DNA of 32,856 bases from Aquabacterium sp. GTDB lineage: Bacteria > Pseudomonadota > Gammaproteobacteria > Burkholderiales > Burkholderiaceae_C. The notes beneath the pieces are model-generated. The model worked only from the letters and a program-made list of their open reading frames with translations. It was not told the origin of the DNA and ran no database searches. The first letter of the stretch is position 1, and each line of letters opens with the position of its first letter. Below, piece after piece: positions 15,323 to 24,106 of the stretch. A program made the position numbers and the translations under genes. The stretch lies in the NCBI GenBank assembly GCA_023150345.1, contig JAKLLB010000048.1:1-32856 (forward strand), in the 5' to 3' direction.

Positions 15323-16724
15323 ACTGAGGCACCACATTGTGGCGACGGCCGCGTTGCTGGCCGTCGCGTCTTCGGCATCTGCCACGCAGCCAGGTGCATA
15401 CGACTTCTCGTACCGTATGGGCGGTGAGCGCACGGTACTGCCGCTGCAGGTGTTCGACGACGGCAAGGAGACGTACTTCCAGTGGCGCGCGAGCACCCAG
15501 GTTGTCCCGGCGATCATTGCCGACACCCCGCAGGGGCCGCGCGTGGCGACCTATCACCGCAGTGGGGCCTTCATCGTCGTGCCGGGCGTCGCCACGAGTT
15601 ACCGGCTGCAGTTCGGGTCGCTGACCGGGCAAGTGAGCTACGCGGGACCCGCGCGGGCAGTCACGGTGGGCAGCGCCCCGACCACGGAGCAGCCAGCCGC
15701 GCAGCCTGCCATGGCAACGCCTGCGGCGAGCCCGTCGACGGCCATGCCGAAAGCGACCCCCGTTGTGGCACGCAACGCGGTGAGTTCGGGCTACGTCGTG
15801 GACGCAAGTATTGCCGGCAGCGCTGCGCCCCCGGCGGGCGTGCAGACGGCACCGGCCGAGACGGCAGGGGCACCCACCCCAGTGGTGCGCGCCGATGTGC
15901 CGCCAGCAGCGGCAGGGCCACGCACGCAAGCGGTGCGCGTGCCTTTTGAGACGGGTCGCAGCCAGATGACGGCAGCGGCTCAGCGCGAGATCAGACGCGC
16001 GTTCGCAGGCGAAGGCACCATCACATCGGTCACGATCGTGGGGCGCGACGACTCGGCCGCGCAAGACGGATTGGCGCGCTCGCGAGCCATGGCCATCCGC
16101 GCCGCTGCAATCGACGCGGGCGCGCCGGCGTCTCGCATCCGGCTGATGGAAGGGCTGATGCGCGAGGGCGACAAGGCCACAACGCCGACGTCGGATCTGC
16201 GTGTGGTGCGCTCGTCGTTGCACAAGGCCGCGCACGACATCGCAGGCGAGCCCAGCACGATCGCCGAGGCTATCGCAATGGTGGCCCGCGGCATGCGGGC
16301 ACTGGCGCGCATGGGCGCGATCGACCAGGCTCGCGCGGACAGCTTCGTCGACTCGCTACGGCGCATGGTGGGCATGGGTGGGCCAGCCCCTACCAAGCCG
16401 GACGTGCAGACCCTGGCGCCCACCGTCACGGGCGGTGTGGCGCAGGGAAGCGCACTCGATCAGGTGACCGGGGTCTGGACCATGCTGCCGGCTGACGGCA
16501 CGGCGCAGCGCGGATTGCGCAAGTGGGCCGAGCAGGCGGGCATGACGCTCGATTGGCAGGCCGACATCGACTACCCAATCAACTCGCTGATCCTGGTGCG
16601 CGGCAGCGCGCGTGAGGCCGTCGACTCCGTGCGGCAGTCACTGGAGACGGCGAGCACTCCGCTCAAGGTGCAGATTGACAACAACCGGATCATCGTGAGC
16701 AACAAGAAGGGAGCCGCAGCGTGA
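15312..16724 (+). CDS. Chimeric VirB9-like / OmpA-like / TcpQ-like envelope protein (PilL position)
   Basis: I use the ATG at 15312 (GAAGG just upstream); a TTG at 15285 is also in frame. The 470-residue product has a signal peptide (cleavage near SASA, residue 24), then three parts. Residues 29-102 resemble the VirB9/CagX C-terminal domain (LPLQVFDDGKETYFQW, AFIVVPGVATSYRLQFG). After a Pro/Ala linker, residues 207-300 resemble an OmpA-type peptidoglycan-binding domain, with VPFETGRSQM, GRDD (244-247) and LARSRAMAI placed like the family's GHTD and NxxLSxxRA motifs. Residues 386-464 look like the TcpQ C-terminal domain of type IV pilus proteins (WAEQAGMTLDW, YPINSLILV). It sits where pilL is found in R64-like clusters and overlaps trbI. 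A link between the T4SS core ring, the cell wall and the pilus secretin is a reasonable inference. Domain calls are by pattern only. Confidence 0.8.
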   Translation: MSIELRHHIVATAALLAVASSASATQPGAYDFSYRMGGERTVLPLQVFDDGKETYFQWRASTQVVPAIIADTPQGPRVATYHRSGAFIVVPGVATSYRLQFGSLTGQVSYAGPARAVTVGSAPTTEQPAAQPAMATPAASPSTAMPKATPVVARNAVSSGYVVDASIAGSAAPPAGVQTAPAETAGAPTPVVRADVPPAAAGPRTQAVRVPFETGRSQMTAAAQREIRRAFAGEGTITSVTIVGRDDSAAQDGLARSRAMAIRAAAIDAGAPASRIRLMEGLMREGDKATTPTSDLRVVRSSLHKAAHDIAGEPSTIAEAIAMVARGMRALARMGAIDQARADSFVDSLRRMVGMGGPAPTKPDVQTLAPTVTGGVAQGSALDQVTGVWTMLPADGTAQRGLRKWAEQAGMTLDWQADIDYPINSLILVRGSAREAVDSVRQSLETASTPLKVQIDNNRIIVSNKKGAAA

Positions 16725-17344
16725 CCACCATACGACGGCAGGCCGCGCTGGCGCGCCTGCTCGCAACAACGGCGCTTGCCTGCGTGCCGTTGGCCCAGGC
16801 GCAGGAGGCGCCCAAGGCCGCACGCGCGACCACGCCCGCCAAGCAGGCCCAACCCACCGTCGCGGCGCCGGCGAAGCGCTCGCCGTGGGGCGATGCAATC
16901 CCATTGAAGCAGCGCGCGGCGGTACCTGCGGCTGCCACAGCACAACCGGTGCCGGCGCCGCAACCCAGTGCGCCGACGTCAGCGGCGACGCAGTCCGCAC
17001 CGATGGCGAGCGCCACCGCAACGCCCTCGGCTGCAGCGCCCACGCCGACGGCGGCAACACCGGCAACAACCATCGCGCCCGCGGCAGACGGCGGGCCCTG
17101 GGGGCTGGAGGCAGGTCTGCCCATACATGTGCAGCTTCGTGCATGGGCCGAGCGCGCGAACTGGACGCTGGTGTGGAAGCCCTCGCGCAGCTGGGTGGTG
17201 CCTGCAAAGGCGGAGTTTCGGGGGCGCTTCGATGAGGCGGTCGAGCAAGTCGTGTTGAACCTGGCGGCCGAAGGCAAGCCGGTGCATCTGAACATCTGGG
17301 AAGGCAACCATGTCGTCGAAATCTTCGAAGTCGTCCCGCGCTGA
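16721..17344 (+). CDS. Secreted TcpQ-domain-like pilus protein
   Basis: The GTG start overlaps the preceding stop (GTGA) and follows a GGGAGCC ribosome-binding site. The 207-residue product has a signal peptide cleaved after PLAQA (residue 27), a long Pro/Ala/Thr-rich linker (about 30-122) and a compact C-terminal domain (125-205). That domain has GLPIHVQLRAWAERANWTL and a closing NHVVEIFEV strand, the same pattern as the TcpQ-like end of the previous protein. TcpQ helps stability and outer-membrane placement of the toxin-coregulated pilus secretin; this protein probably does the same for PilN. In R64 this slot holds pilM, whose likely counterpart here is at 27097. The last 35 bases overlap pilN. 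Confidence 0.75.
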   Translation: MTTIRRQAALARLLATTALACVPLAQAQEAPKAARATTPAKQAQPTVAAPAKRSPWGDAIPLKQRAAVPAAATAQPVPAPQPSAPTSAATQSAPMASATATPSAAAPTPTAATPATTIAPAADGGPWGLEAGLPIHVQLRAWAERANWTLVWKPSRSWVVPAKAEFRGRFDEAVEQVVLNLAAEGKPVHLNIWEGNHVVEIFEVVPR

Positions 17345-19028
17345 GCGGGGCACGACCGTGCGTGCCGCGCTCGTGGCGGTGCTGGGCGCTTTGGCGCTGC
17401 AAGGCTGCGCCATCGTGGCCACGACCGACGCGGCCAATGCCGACGTCAAGAAAACCCAAGACGCGGTGGCCAAGGCACGCACGCAGATCGAGGCGGACAA
17501 GCACTCGGGGCCGGTGCGGCGGATGAGCGGCTCCAAGATCGGAGGCGACGAGATCGCGCTGGACGCAGAGCAGCAACTGCCGCCGATCTTCCGGCAACGC
17601 TTCACCTACGCCACCCAGTCGCAGCCCCTGTGGGCGGTTGCCAACGAAATCAGCGAGCGCACCGGAGTGCCGGTGCGCGTGGTCAACGTCGCGCGGTTCA
17701 ACCTGCCCGACGGCGGCGCTGCGCCGCGCAACGGCGCGAACGGGAACACGATCTCGCTGGATCACCAGGGCACGCTCGGCAGCCTGCTCGACGCCGTAGC
17801 GCAGAAAAGCCGCAGCTACTGGCGCTGGAGCGATGGTGCGGTGGAGTTCTTCGACGTCGAGACCCGCACGTTCCAAATCTACCTGGCGCGCGGCAAGCGC
17901 AACGTGGCCAACGCCATTCGCCTGGCTGGCTCTGGCGGAAGCAAGGGCGGCGCGGGCGTCGACAGCGGAACCGTGGCGGTGGACTCCAAGCTCGAGGTGG
18001 ACATGTACGCCTCGCTGGTGGCCAGCATCGAGGCACTGATCGCCGAGCGCGGCGACTTCGGCGGTGCGGCAAGCGTGGGTGGCGCGACCAAGGCCGGCGG
18101 CGCGGCAGCCGGCGGGGCCCCCGCCAGCGGCGGCTCGGCCGGCTCGCCCACAACGGCAGGCGCGGCCGATGGTGCAGCCAGTGGCAAGGCCGTACTGGGC
18201 AAGTCCCGTGTCGTGGCCAACCCTGCACTTGGGTTGATCACGGTGACCACCACCCCACCGGTGATGCAGCGCGTTGCGCAGTACGTCAAGGCAGTCAACG
18301 AGCGGTTCGCGCAGAACGTGCGCATCGACGTCAAGATTTACAACCTGACGCTCAACCGCGGCGCCAATGCTGGCTTCAGTGCCGACTTGGTCTACCGCAA
18401 GCTCGGCAGCTTCGGACTGACGACGAGCTCGCAAGGCTTCCTGCAGCCGAACTCTACGCAGCCCAGCCGCGCCGGCTTCGCGATCACCGATCCGAGTTCG
18501 CGCTGGAACGGCACCCAGCTGCTGGTCGAGGCGCTGGCCGAGTATGGCGATGTGGGATTCGTGACCTCTGGCCAGGTCCTGGCCGTCAACGGCCAGCCCG
18601 CGCCACTGCAGGTCGCAGACGAAATCACCTATCTCGCTTCGAGCACGACCACGCTCACGCCCAACGTCGGCACGACCACGACGCAAACCGCGGAGTCGCG
18701 CACCATCGGCCTGACGGCCAACTTCCTGCCGCTCGTGCTGGGCGACAACCGCATCTTGCTGCAGTACGAGATCACGTACTCACAGCTGGGCAGACTGCGC
18801 CAGATTGGAACGGCCACCAACTTCATCGAAGCGCCGAACATCCCGCAGCAGTCGCTACAGCAGCAGGCCTACGTGCGCGACGGCGAGACGCTGGTGCTCT
18901 TCGGTTACGAGAGCAACCGCAGCGAGGCGGGCGGCAACACCGGGGTGAGCGCTGTCAGTCGCAGCGCAAGCCAGGCCCGCCAGGTCACGATCATCACCAT
19001 TCAAGTGCATGGAGGCCGCAATGCGTAA
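17310..19028 (+). CDS. pilN: PilN-type lipoprotein secretin of the type IV pilus
   Basis: A 572-residue secretin that would form the outer-membrane pore for the pilus. The N-terminus is a lipoprotein signal with lipobox LQGC and lipidated Cys33. An N0/N1-like part follows (SQPLWAVANEISERTGVPVRVVN, about 107-130), then a Gly/Ala/Ser-rich low-complexity insert (about 250-300), and then the secretin beta domain to the end, with VTTTPPVMQRVAQYVKAVN and repeated long strands (SRTIGLTANFLPLVLGDN, the AYVRDGETLVLFGYE hairpin). Length and lipid anchor match R64 PilN. The ATG at 17310 lies 5 bases after GGGAAGG and overlaps the upstream gene by 35 bases. The only lipoprotein candidate near trbG and trbI is this one, so it may also make up for the missing VirB7-like protein. 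Confidence 0.9.
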   Translation: MSSKSSKSSRAERGTTVRAALVAVLGALALQGCAIVATTDAANADVKKTQDAVAKARTQIEADKHSGPVRRMSGSKIGGDEIALDAEQQLPPIFRQRFTYATQSQPLWAVANEISERTGVPVRVVNVARFNLPDGGAAPRNGANGNTISLDHQGTLGSLLDAVAQKSRSYWRWSDGAVEFFDVETRTFQIYLARGKRNVANAIRLAGSGGSKGGAGVDSGTVAVDSKLEVDMYASLVASIEALIAERGDFGGAASVGGATKAGGAAAGGAPASGGSAGSPTTAGAADGAASGKAVLGKSRVVANPALGLITVTTTPPVMQRVAQYVKAVNERFAQNVRIDVKIYNLTLNRGANAGFSADLVYRKLGSFGLTTSSQGFLQPNSTQPSRAGFAITDPSSRWNGTQLLVEALAEYGDVGFVTSGQVLAVNGQPAPLQVADEITYLASSTTTLTPNVGTTTTQTAESRTIGLTANFLPLVLGDNRILLQYEITYSQLGRLRQIGTATNFIEAPNIPQQSLQQQAYVRDGETLVLFGYESNRSEAGGNTGVSAVSRSASQARQVTIITIQVHGGRNA

Positions 19029-19629
19029 GGCCGCATCGACCCGCACGATCATCATCGCCATGATGGCCGCGGTGGCCGCAACGACCACCAACGCCGGCAG
19101 CTACCTGGACGAGATGGCCAAGCGCGATGCGCAGCTTGCGCTGCTGCGCAAGGAGATCGAGTTGCGCGACGCGCGCGCCGCGCTGGCCGGCGGCGGCCTG
19201 GGGTTGCCGACGGTGCAGTCGCTCAGCGGCTTCGACGACAACCTCAGCGCCACACTGAAGTACCCCAACGGGCGCAAGCTCGTGGTGCGCCGCGGCGACA
19301 CGCTGCCCGGTGGTGTCGAAGTCAAGCGCATCACGCGTGCCGGTGTCGTGGTTCGCGTGGCCACGGTGGATGCCGGGCTTGACTTCGATCCGGGCGAGGA
19401 CGACAGCCGCAGTAGCGCCCAGGAAAGGCCACCGGCGCACCTGCTGCCGCCGATTCCGCAGGTCGATGTGCCGCTGCCCAGCGCCGCCGCGAACGTGGCG
19501 CCGGCCGCTCCCGCGGCGGCGGCGGCCAAGCCGATCGCGCGCCAGCAAGAGCCGGGCAAGCAGCCGGCCGTGATCGAGCCTAGCCTGCCGCCCGAGCAGG
19601 GCAAGCCCAAAGCGGCACCGAACACCTAA
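19021..19629 (+). CDS. pilP: PilP-like type IV pilus biogenesis protein
   Basis: I take the ATG at 19021, 5 bases after GGAGG (19011-19015), rather than the in-frame ATG at 19009 that lies on that site. The product has 202 residues. An N-terminal signal (IIIAMMAAVAATTTNAG) is followed by a short coiled coil (about 30-55). A small beta domain comes next (about 68-115) with LKYPNGRKLVVRRGDTLPGG and VKRITRAGVVVRV, the pattern of the R64 PilP family, in which a GD-LPGG turn lies between strands. The tail is Pro/Ala-rich. PilP proteins are periplasmic and are thought to connect the inner-membrane PilO with the secretin. Gene order here is N-P-O-Q, whereas R64 has N-O-P-Q. Confidence 0.75.
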   Translation: MRKAASTRTIIIAMMAAVAATTTNAGSYLDEMAKRDAQLALLRKEIELRDARAALAGGGLGLPTVQSLSGFDDNLSATLKYPNGRKLVVRRGDTLPGGVEVKRITRAGVVVRVATVDAGLDFDPGEDDSRSSAQERPPAHLLPPIPQVDVPLPSAAANVAPAAPAAAAAKPIARQQEPGKQPAVIEPSLPPEQGKPKAAPNT

Positions 19630-19640
19630 GGGCCAGCGTC

Positions 19641-20930
19641 ATGCAACTGCTATCGCTCGGCATGAAGCGGCCCGTGGCCGCGGCCATGCACTGGGACATC
19701 GTCAGCGATGGCGGCGAGGCCAAGGAAGCGCTGCGCCGTCTCAAGGGCAAAGCCTATGCGCGCATCCAGAGCGAGCGTACGGGCGACGTCGCACTGGGTG
19801 ACGACGACGAGCAGCGGCTGGCGCGTCCGGGCGGTGCCTACTGCGGGGCGACCCTCGTGGCCATGGCGCAGCCGCAGGCCTTCGTGTTCCACGAATTGGG
19901 CGAGCAACCCGACGGGACAGAGAAGATCTGGATTTGCGGCATCCGCGACGGTCTACCGGTGCCTGGGTTCGACGAGATCTGCGAGGAGAGCCAGGCCCGC
20001 AGCGCCTACACCGAGTTCGTCAGCGTCAATCAGAACGCGCGCATCATCGGCACGCTGCCAGAGGCGCAGCTGACGCTGGAAGATCTGCTCAAGACCATCG
20101 CACCCAAGGAGGCGCGCAAGGCGCTGTTGTCGGCCACGGGGCTGCAACTGGGCAAGGCGCTGGCCATGCTGCTCATACCAGCAATCGCGGGCGGCCTGTG
20201 GTTCGCCTACATGCAGATGGAGCGCGAGCGCGAGCGCAAGCAACTGGCATGGGAGGACATGCTGCGGCAAAAGGCGGCCACAGAGGCGCAACGCAAGCGC
20301 ATGGCCGAGCTGCGGGCCGACTTCGAGGCGCAGGTCGCAGCCAAGCGTGCCGAGCTTGCCGCGCAGCGGGACCCGGCGCTGGACACCAGCCAGTGGGTGG
20401 AGTTCATCGCCACGCAGGTGCCCGTCAGCTACCGGGGCTGGCAGCCGCTGCGGGCCAGCTGCAAAGCCAGCGCATGCACGGTGTACTGGCGACCGACGCA
20501 GAACGCGCTGCCGATTGACGGCCGAAATCTGCCGGGCAAGCGAGCGAGCTGGGCCGCCAACGAGGTGTCCACCACCTTCGCCGCCGAGGCCAACCCGCGC
20601 GAGTCAAGAGTGCGTGTCGACGAGGACTTCCGATTCCGGTTGATGTCGTTCGGCGTCCTCGCAGGCGGGCAGTCGCTGGTTGTGGCCAACGCCGAACCCG
20701 CGCCTGTGCGGGTGGTACCCTCGCCCGAACTCAAGGAACTGCAACCGGTTGTGGTGGGCGTCACCGGGAGCTTCAAGGCGACGTTCATGAATCTGGTGGC
20801 GTTGCGCGAGTTCGTGCAGCGCATCCGTCCTTACGCTGTCGAGATCGACAGCCTCGAGGCGGTTGCCTTCGCGCCCAACGTAGGAGCGCCCAGCTGGACG
20901 GTTGAGGGCCGCTACGTCGTGCGCGACTGA
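19641..20930 (+). CDS. pilO: PilO-like (PilO2-type) pilin accessory protein
   Basis: 429 residues with a single membrane helix at about 173-191 (AMLLIPAIAGGLWFAY). The N-terminal cytoplasmic domain of 170 residues resembles the actin-like-fold part seen in PilO2 proteins of R64-type systems. After the helix comes a coiled coil rich in Arg, Glu and Lys (about 192-245) and a C-terminal periplasmic domain with two cysteines (SCKASACTVYW) that could form a disulfide. PilO is part of the inner-membrane alignment complex that joins the ATPase and platform to the secretin. Length and topology fit R64 PilO well. It lies 11 bases after pilP and 41 before pilQ. Confidence 0.85.
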   Translation: MQLLSLGMKRPVAAAMHWDIVSDGGEAKEALRRLKGKAYARIQSERTGDVALGDDDEQRLARPGGAYCGATLVAMAQPQAFVFHELGEQPDGTEKIWICGIRDGLPVPGFDEICEESQARSAYTEFVSVNQNARIIGTLPEAQLTLEDLLKTIAPKEARKALLSATGLQLGKALAMLLIPAIAGGLWFAYMQMERERERKQLAWEDMLRQKAATEAQRKRMAELRADFEAQVAAKRAELAAQRDPALDTSQWVEFIATQVPVSYRGWQPLRASCKASACTVYWRPTQNALPIDGRNLPGKRASWAANEVSTTFAAEANPRESRVRVDEDFRFRLMSFGVLAGGQSLVVANAEPAPVRVVPSPELKELQPVVVGVTGSFKATFMNLVALREFVQRIRPYAVEIDSLEAVAFAPNVGAPSWTVEGRYVVRD

Positions 20931-20971
20931 GCGGCCAGTAAGCCCGTCCGTTTACCCAGAAGGCCACAGGC

Positions 20972-22960
20972 ATGTTCTTCCGCTGGAAAGCCAAGCCCAA
21001 GGCCGACACCCGCGAGGCACCGGCATCGGACTTCCTGATCAGCCAGCTGTCGCGCCCTGCGGCCTCAGGTGGCTTTGCAGATACGCAGCCGCAGCCGGCG
21101 GCGCCAGCGCGCCAAGCAGCCGCAGCAGCGCAACCTTCGCGGACGAAGGCGCCCGTGCCGATCACGCTGAGCATGAGCGACTCGGTGCCACCCGCGGCAC
21201 TGCCCAGGGCGTTTCCGGGCAACGTGGGCAACGGCGCGAATGGCGGGTTCAGCGCCACGCGCGTGATCACCGACCCGGGTGAACTGCCCCGGGGAACGCT
21301 GATCTCCGGAGAAGACGGCGAGTTGCCGCTGGGGCTCAAGGAACGCGAGTCGATTGCGGTGCTGCGCACACCCGGCGACCAGGTGGCGATCGTGGTGGCC
21401 AGTGATAGTTGGGGGTCCAACCGCAGCTACGCAGTTCGCCTGCGGGTGCGGCGCGAACTGGGGTGTGAGGCCGAGTTCGTGCGCGCCGACATGGCGCTGG
21501 TGCGCATGTGCTACAGCCGGCACGACCCGAGCGCTCGCAAGGACGACCTCAATGCGGTGGACGCCACCGACACCGAGCGGTTGGCGCGCACACTACTGCA
21601 GCAAGCCGTCGAGCTCGGCGCGTCTGACCTGCACATCGAAACGCGAACCAGTCACGCCGACGTATATGCGCGCATCAACGGTCTGCGCCAGCGCATTGCG
21701 AGCATCGGCATGGAAGCAGCGGTGTCGGTCGGGCGCGTGCTGTACACCGTGCATGCCGACAGCACGTCGAAGGAAGAGGCCTGGGACCCCACCATCGTGC
21801 AGGACGCGGTCATCGAGTACCGCATGCCCGATGGGTTGCCCGTGCAGCTGCGGTTTTCCTCGGGGCCGATATACCCGGCGGGCAATTTCCACATTGTCAT
21901 TCGGGTGCTGAAGATGAATCAGCGCCAGGCGCTGCCATTGGAGGACATGGGGTATTCCAGGTCCATGGCACGCAGCATGGACGTGATGCTCTCAGGCGCC
22001 CGCGGCCTGGTGCTCTTGGCAGGGCCAACAAACTCGGGCAAGTCGACCTCGATGCAAGCGCTCATCGGGCGCGTCTATGCGCGCAGGGGTTCGGACATCA
22101 AGATCATCACCGCAGAAGATCCGGTGGAATACATCATCCCCGGCGCATGCCAGATGGGAGTGCCGGCCAAGCGGCGAACCCAGTTGGCGGCCGGTGGGAG
22201 CAGCATGTTCACCAGCCTGCTCAAGGGCACGCTGCGACAAGACGCCGACGTGGTCATGGTCGGTGAGATCCGTGACACGGACTCGGCCGCTGTGGTCAAG
22301 GACCTGGTGCTGACAGGGCGCAAGGTGTTCACCACGCTGCACGCCTACGGGGGCGTCCAGGCATTCGTGCGACTGCGCGAGATCGGCGTGCCCTGGGACG
22401 TCCTGACGACGCCCGGATTCGTCTCGGGCGTGATCTATCAGCGGCTGCTCCCGGTGTTGTGCCCGCACTGCGCAATCCCGGTGATGAACGCGGCGCATGC
22501 CGTTCCCGCCGACGTGCTGGCGCGGCTGGAGCAAGTAGCCGACATGGTTGAGGACAAGGTGCGGGTTCGGGGCGAGGGCTGCGAAGCCTGCCGCAACACG
22601 GGGTACATCGGGCGCACGGTGTGCGCCGAGACGATCATTCCGGACGGCACGTTCCTGCGCCTGCTGGCGTCGGGCGAACTGCAAATGGCCGAGCAGTATT
22701 GGATGGAGGAGGGGCGCCGCGTAGCAGCATTGCGCGCTCAGGACGCCGAGCCCGGCGAGCGCGAGGCCACGTGGCCCACGGCACTCGGGCATGCCATCAC
22801 CAAAATGCGCGCGGGCATCGTCGATCCCGCCGACGTCGAGGCGCACGTCGAACTGCTCACACGTGATGCGATCTTCACCGAGGGCTGGTCTGGAGAAACC
22901 GCCCAACACATGGGTGGCATTGGCTCGCGGCTGCAGCGACAAGCCTCAAGGCTGAGCTGA
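20972..22960 (+). CDS. pilQ: PilQ-type (GspE/PilB superfamily) pilus assembly ATPase
   Basis: The cytoplasmic motor that extends the pilus. At 662 residues it is longer than R64 PilQ by well over 100 residues, mostly because of an N-terminal extension that includes a Pro/Ala-rich disordered part (about 25-75). The ATPase core has Walker A GPTNSGKS (351-358), the Asp box ITAEDPVEYI, Walker B VVMVGEIRD (427-435) and a His-box region FTTLHAYGGV. Two cysteine pairs, CPHC (497, 500) and CEAC (537, 540), form the zinc-binding site typical of GspE/PilB assembly ATPases and not of PilT. About 110 further residues follow the zinc region. Together with PilR it makes the inner-membrane assembly platform. 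All key residues are intact. Confidence 0.92.
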   Translation: MFFRWKAKPKADTREAPASDFLISQLSRPAASGGFADTQPQPAAPARQAAAAAQPSRTKAPVPITLSMSDSVPPAALPRAFPGNVGNGANGGFSATRVITDPGELPRGTLISGEDGELPLGLKERESIAVLRTPGDQVAIVVASDSWGSNRSYAVRLRVRRELGCEAEFVRADMALVRMCYSRHDPSARKDDLNAVDATDTERLARTLLQQAVELGASDLHIETRTSHADVYARINGLRQRIASIGMEAAVSVGRVLYTVHADSTSKEEAWDPTIVQDAVIEYRMPDGLPVQLRFSSGPIYPAGNFHIVIRVLKMNQRQALPLEDMGYSRSMARSMDVMLSGARGLVLLAGPTNSGKSTSMQALIGRVYARRGSDIKIITAEDPVEYIIPGACQMGVPAKRRTQLAAGGSSMFTSLLKGTLRQDADVVMVGEIRDTDSAAVVKDLVLTGRKVFTTLHAYGGVQAFVRLREIGVPWDVLTTPGFVSGVIYQRLLPVLCPHCAIPVMNAAHAVPADVLARLEQVADMVEDKVRVRGEGCEACRNTGYIGRTVCAETIIPDGTFLRLLASGELQMAEQYWMEEGRRVAALRAQDAEPGEREATWPTALGHAITKMRAGIVDPADVEAHVELLTRDAIFTEGWSGETAQHMGGIGSRLQRQASRLS

Positions 22961-23038
22961 GCCGATGCGCATGCCCGACCCCATCCCCAACCACTCGCCC
23001 GGGGGCTACGGCCTCGGGACAGCCACCACTCAACCGTC

Positions 23039-24100
23039 ATGGACCTGACCCGCGTAAGACTGTGGTTCGCCTTCGGCTCGAAGGCTCGCAGCGAGCTCTA
23101 CGACATCCTGGCCAATTTTGTCGAAGATGGCATGCCCGTCTTCGATGCGGTCAACGAAGTCCACAAGCGACTGGAGGCCGACAAGAACGTGGTGTCAGTC
23201 GTCACGGGGTCGGTGCTGCGGGCCATGCGCGGTGCGACGGGACACGCTCGCACGATCGGCCAGGCCTTTGCGCCGCACGTCGACCCGATCGAGGCCATGA
23301 GCATTGACGCAGGAACGGAGGCCGGGCGCATGGCCGAGGGGTTTCGCATGGCCAAGCGGCTGTGCGACACGTCGCAGCGGGTGCGCGCGCGCATTGCAGC
23401 AGAGGCGACGTATCCGCTGGGACTGCTGCTCTTGTTCTTTGCGTTCCTGGTGATGATCGGCAAGATGGTGCTGCCCATACTGGACGGCGTGCTCTCGCGC
23501 GAACGATGGCCCACCGACGCAAAGGTTCTGGGCTGGCTGGGTGACAACGCGATGTCGATAGTGCTGATCGTGGTGCTCGCCCTGGTTGGCGTGGGCATCG
23601 CGTTCCTCAAGTCCAGGCGCGACTGGACAGGGCCGATGCGCGACCGCTTCGATCACAACGTCTTTCCGTGGAGCGTGGCCAACTCGGTCAACGGGGCACT
23701 GTTGCTGTCGTCGGTGGCGGTGATGTTGCGCGCGGGAGTGCCGTTCGACGAGATCCTACAGCGCCTGGGCCGATCCACGGGTGAGTGGGAGCGTTACCAT
23801 TTCGCGCGCATGCGAGCCAAGCTGCGGCGCGGCCTGCCCGAGGGCGAGGCACTGGCCAGCGAGTTGTACGCCAAGTCGATTCGCTGGCAGATCGAGCTGT
23901 ACGGTCGTGTGAGCAACTTCGCGGAAGGCGTCGACAAACTCAGTCACCGGGTCGTCGATCAGATCCTGGCTCGCGTGGGGGCGCAGTTCGCGTTCTTCCG
24001 CTACGTCGTCATGTTCCTGGTCGCAGCGATGGTGGTGTGGACGTACTGGACGTTCCTCAGCATCTCGATGGCCGCCCGGTCGGCGACTGGCCTGCACTGA
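23039..24100 (+). CDS. pilR: PilR-type (GspF/PilC superfamily) inner-membrane platform protein
   Basis: 353 residues with the duplicated GspF layout: a cytoplasmic helical domain (about 10-120), two membrane helices (about 124-145 and 172-192), a second cytoplasmic domain (about 200-310) and a last helix (about 320-345). The motif region IDAGTEAGRMAEGF (about 88-101) corresponds to the family's GE-SG-L segment. The protein anchors the assembly ATPase and passes pilin subunits from the membrane into the growing fibre. A 78-base gap separates it from pilQ. No good ribosome-binding site is visible before the ATG. The stop is 6 bases before the first prepilin gene. Confidence 0.88.
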   Translation: MDLTRVRLWFAFGSKARSELYDILANFVEDGMPVFDAVNEVHKRLEADKNVVSVVTGSVLRAMRGATGHARTIGQAFAPHVDPIEAMSIDAGTEAGRMAEGFRMAKRLCDTSQRVRARIAAEATYPLGLLLLFFAFLVMIGKMVLPILDGVLSRERWPTDAKVLGWLGDNAMSIVLIVVLALVGVGIAFLKSRRDWTGPMRDRFDHNVFPWSVANSVNGALLLSSVAVMLRAGVPFDEILQRLGRSTGEWERYHFARMRAKLRRGLPEGEALASELYAKSIRWQIELYGRVSNFAEGVDKLSHRVVDQILARVGAQFAFFRYVVMFLVAAMVVWTYWTFLSISMAARSATGLH

Positions 24101-24106
24101 GGCGAC

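Noticed and set aside
16638-18686. Minus-strand open frame of 682 codons opposite pilN
   Set aside because: Its low-complexity translation and full overlap with pilN and the TcpQ-like gene mark it as a shadow of codon bias.
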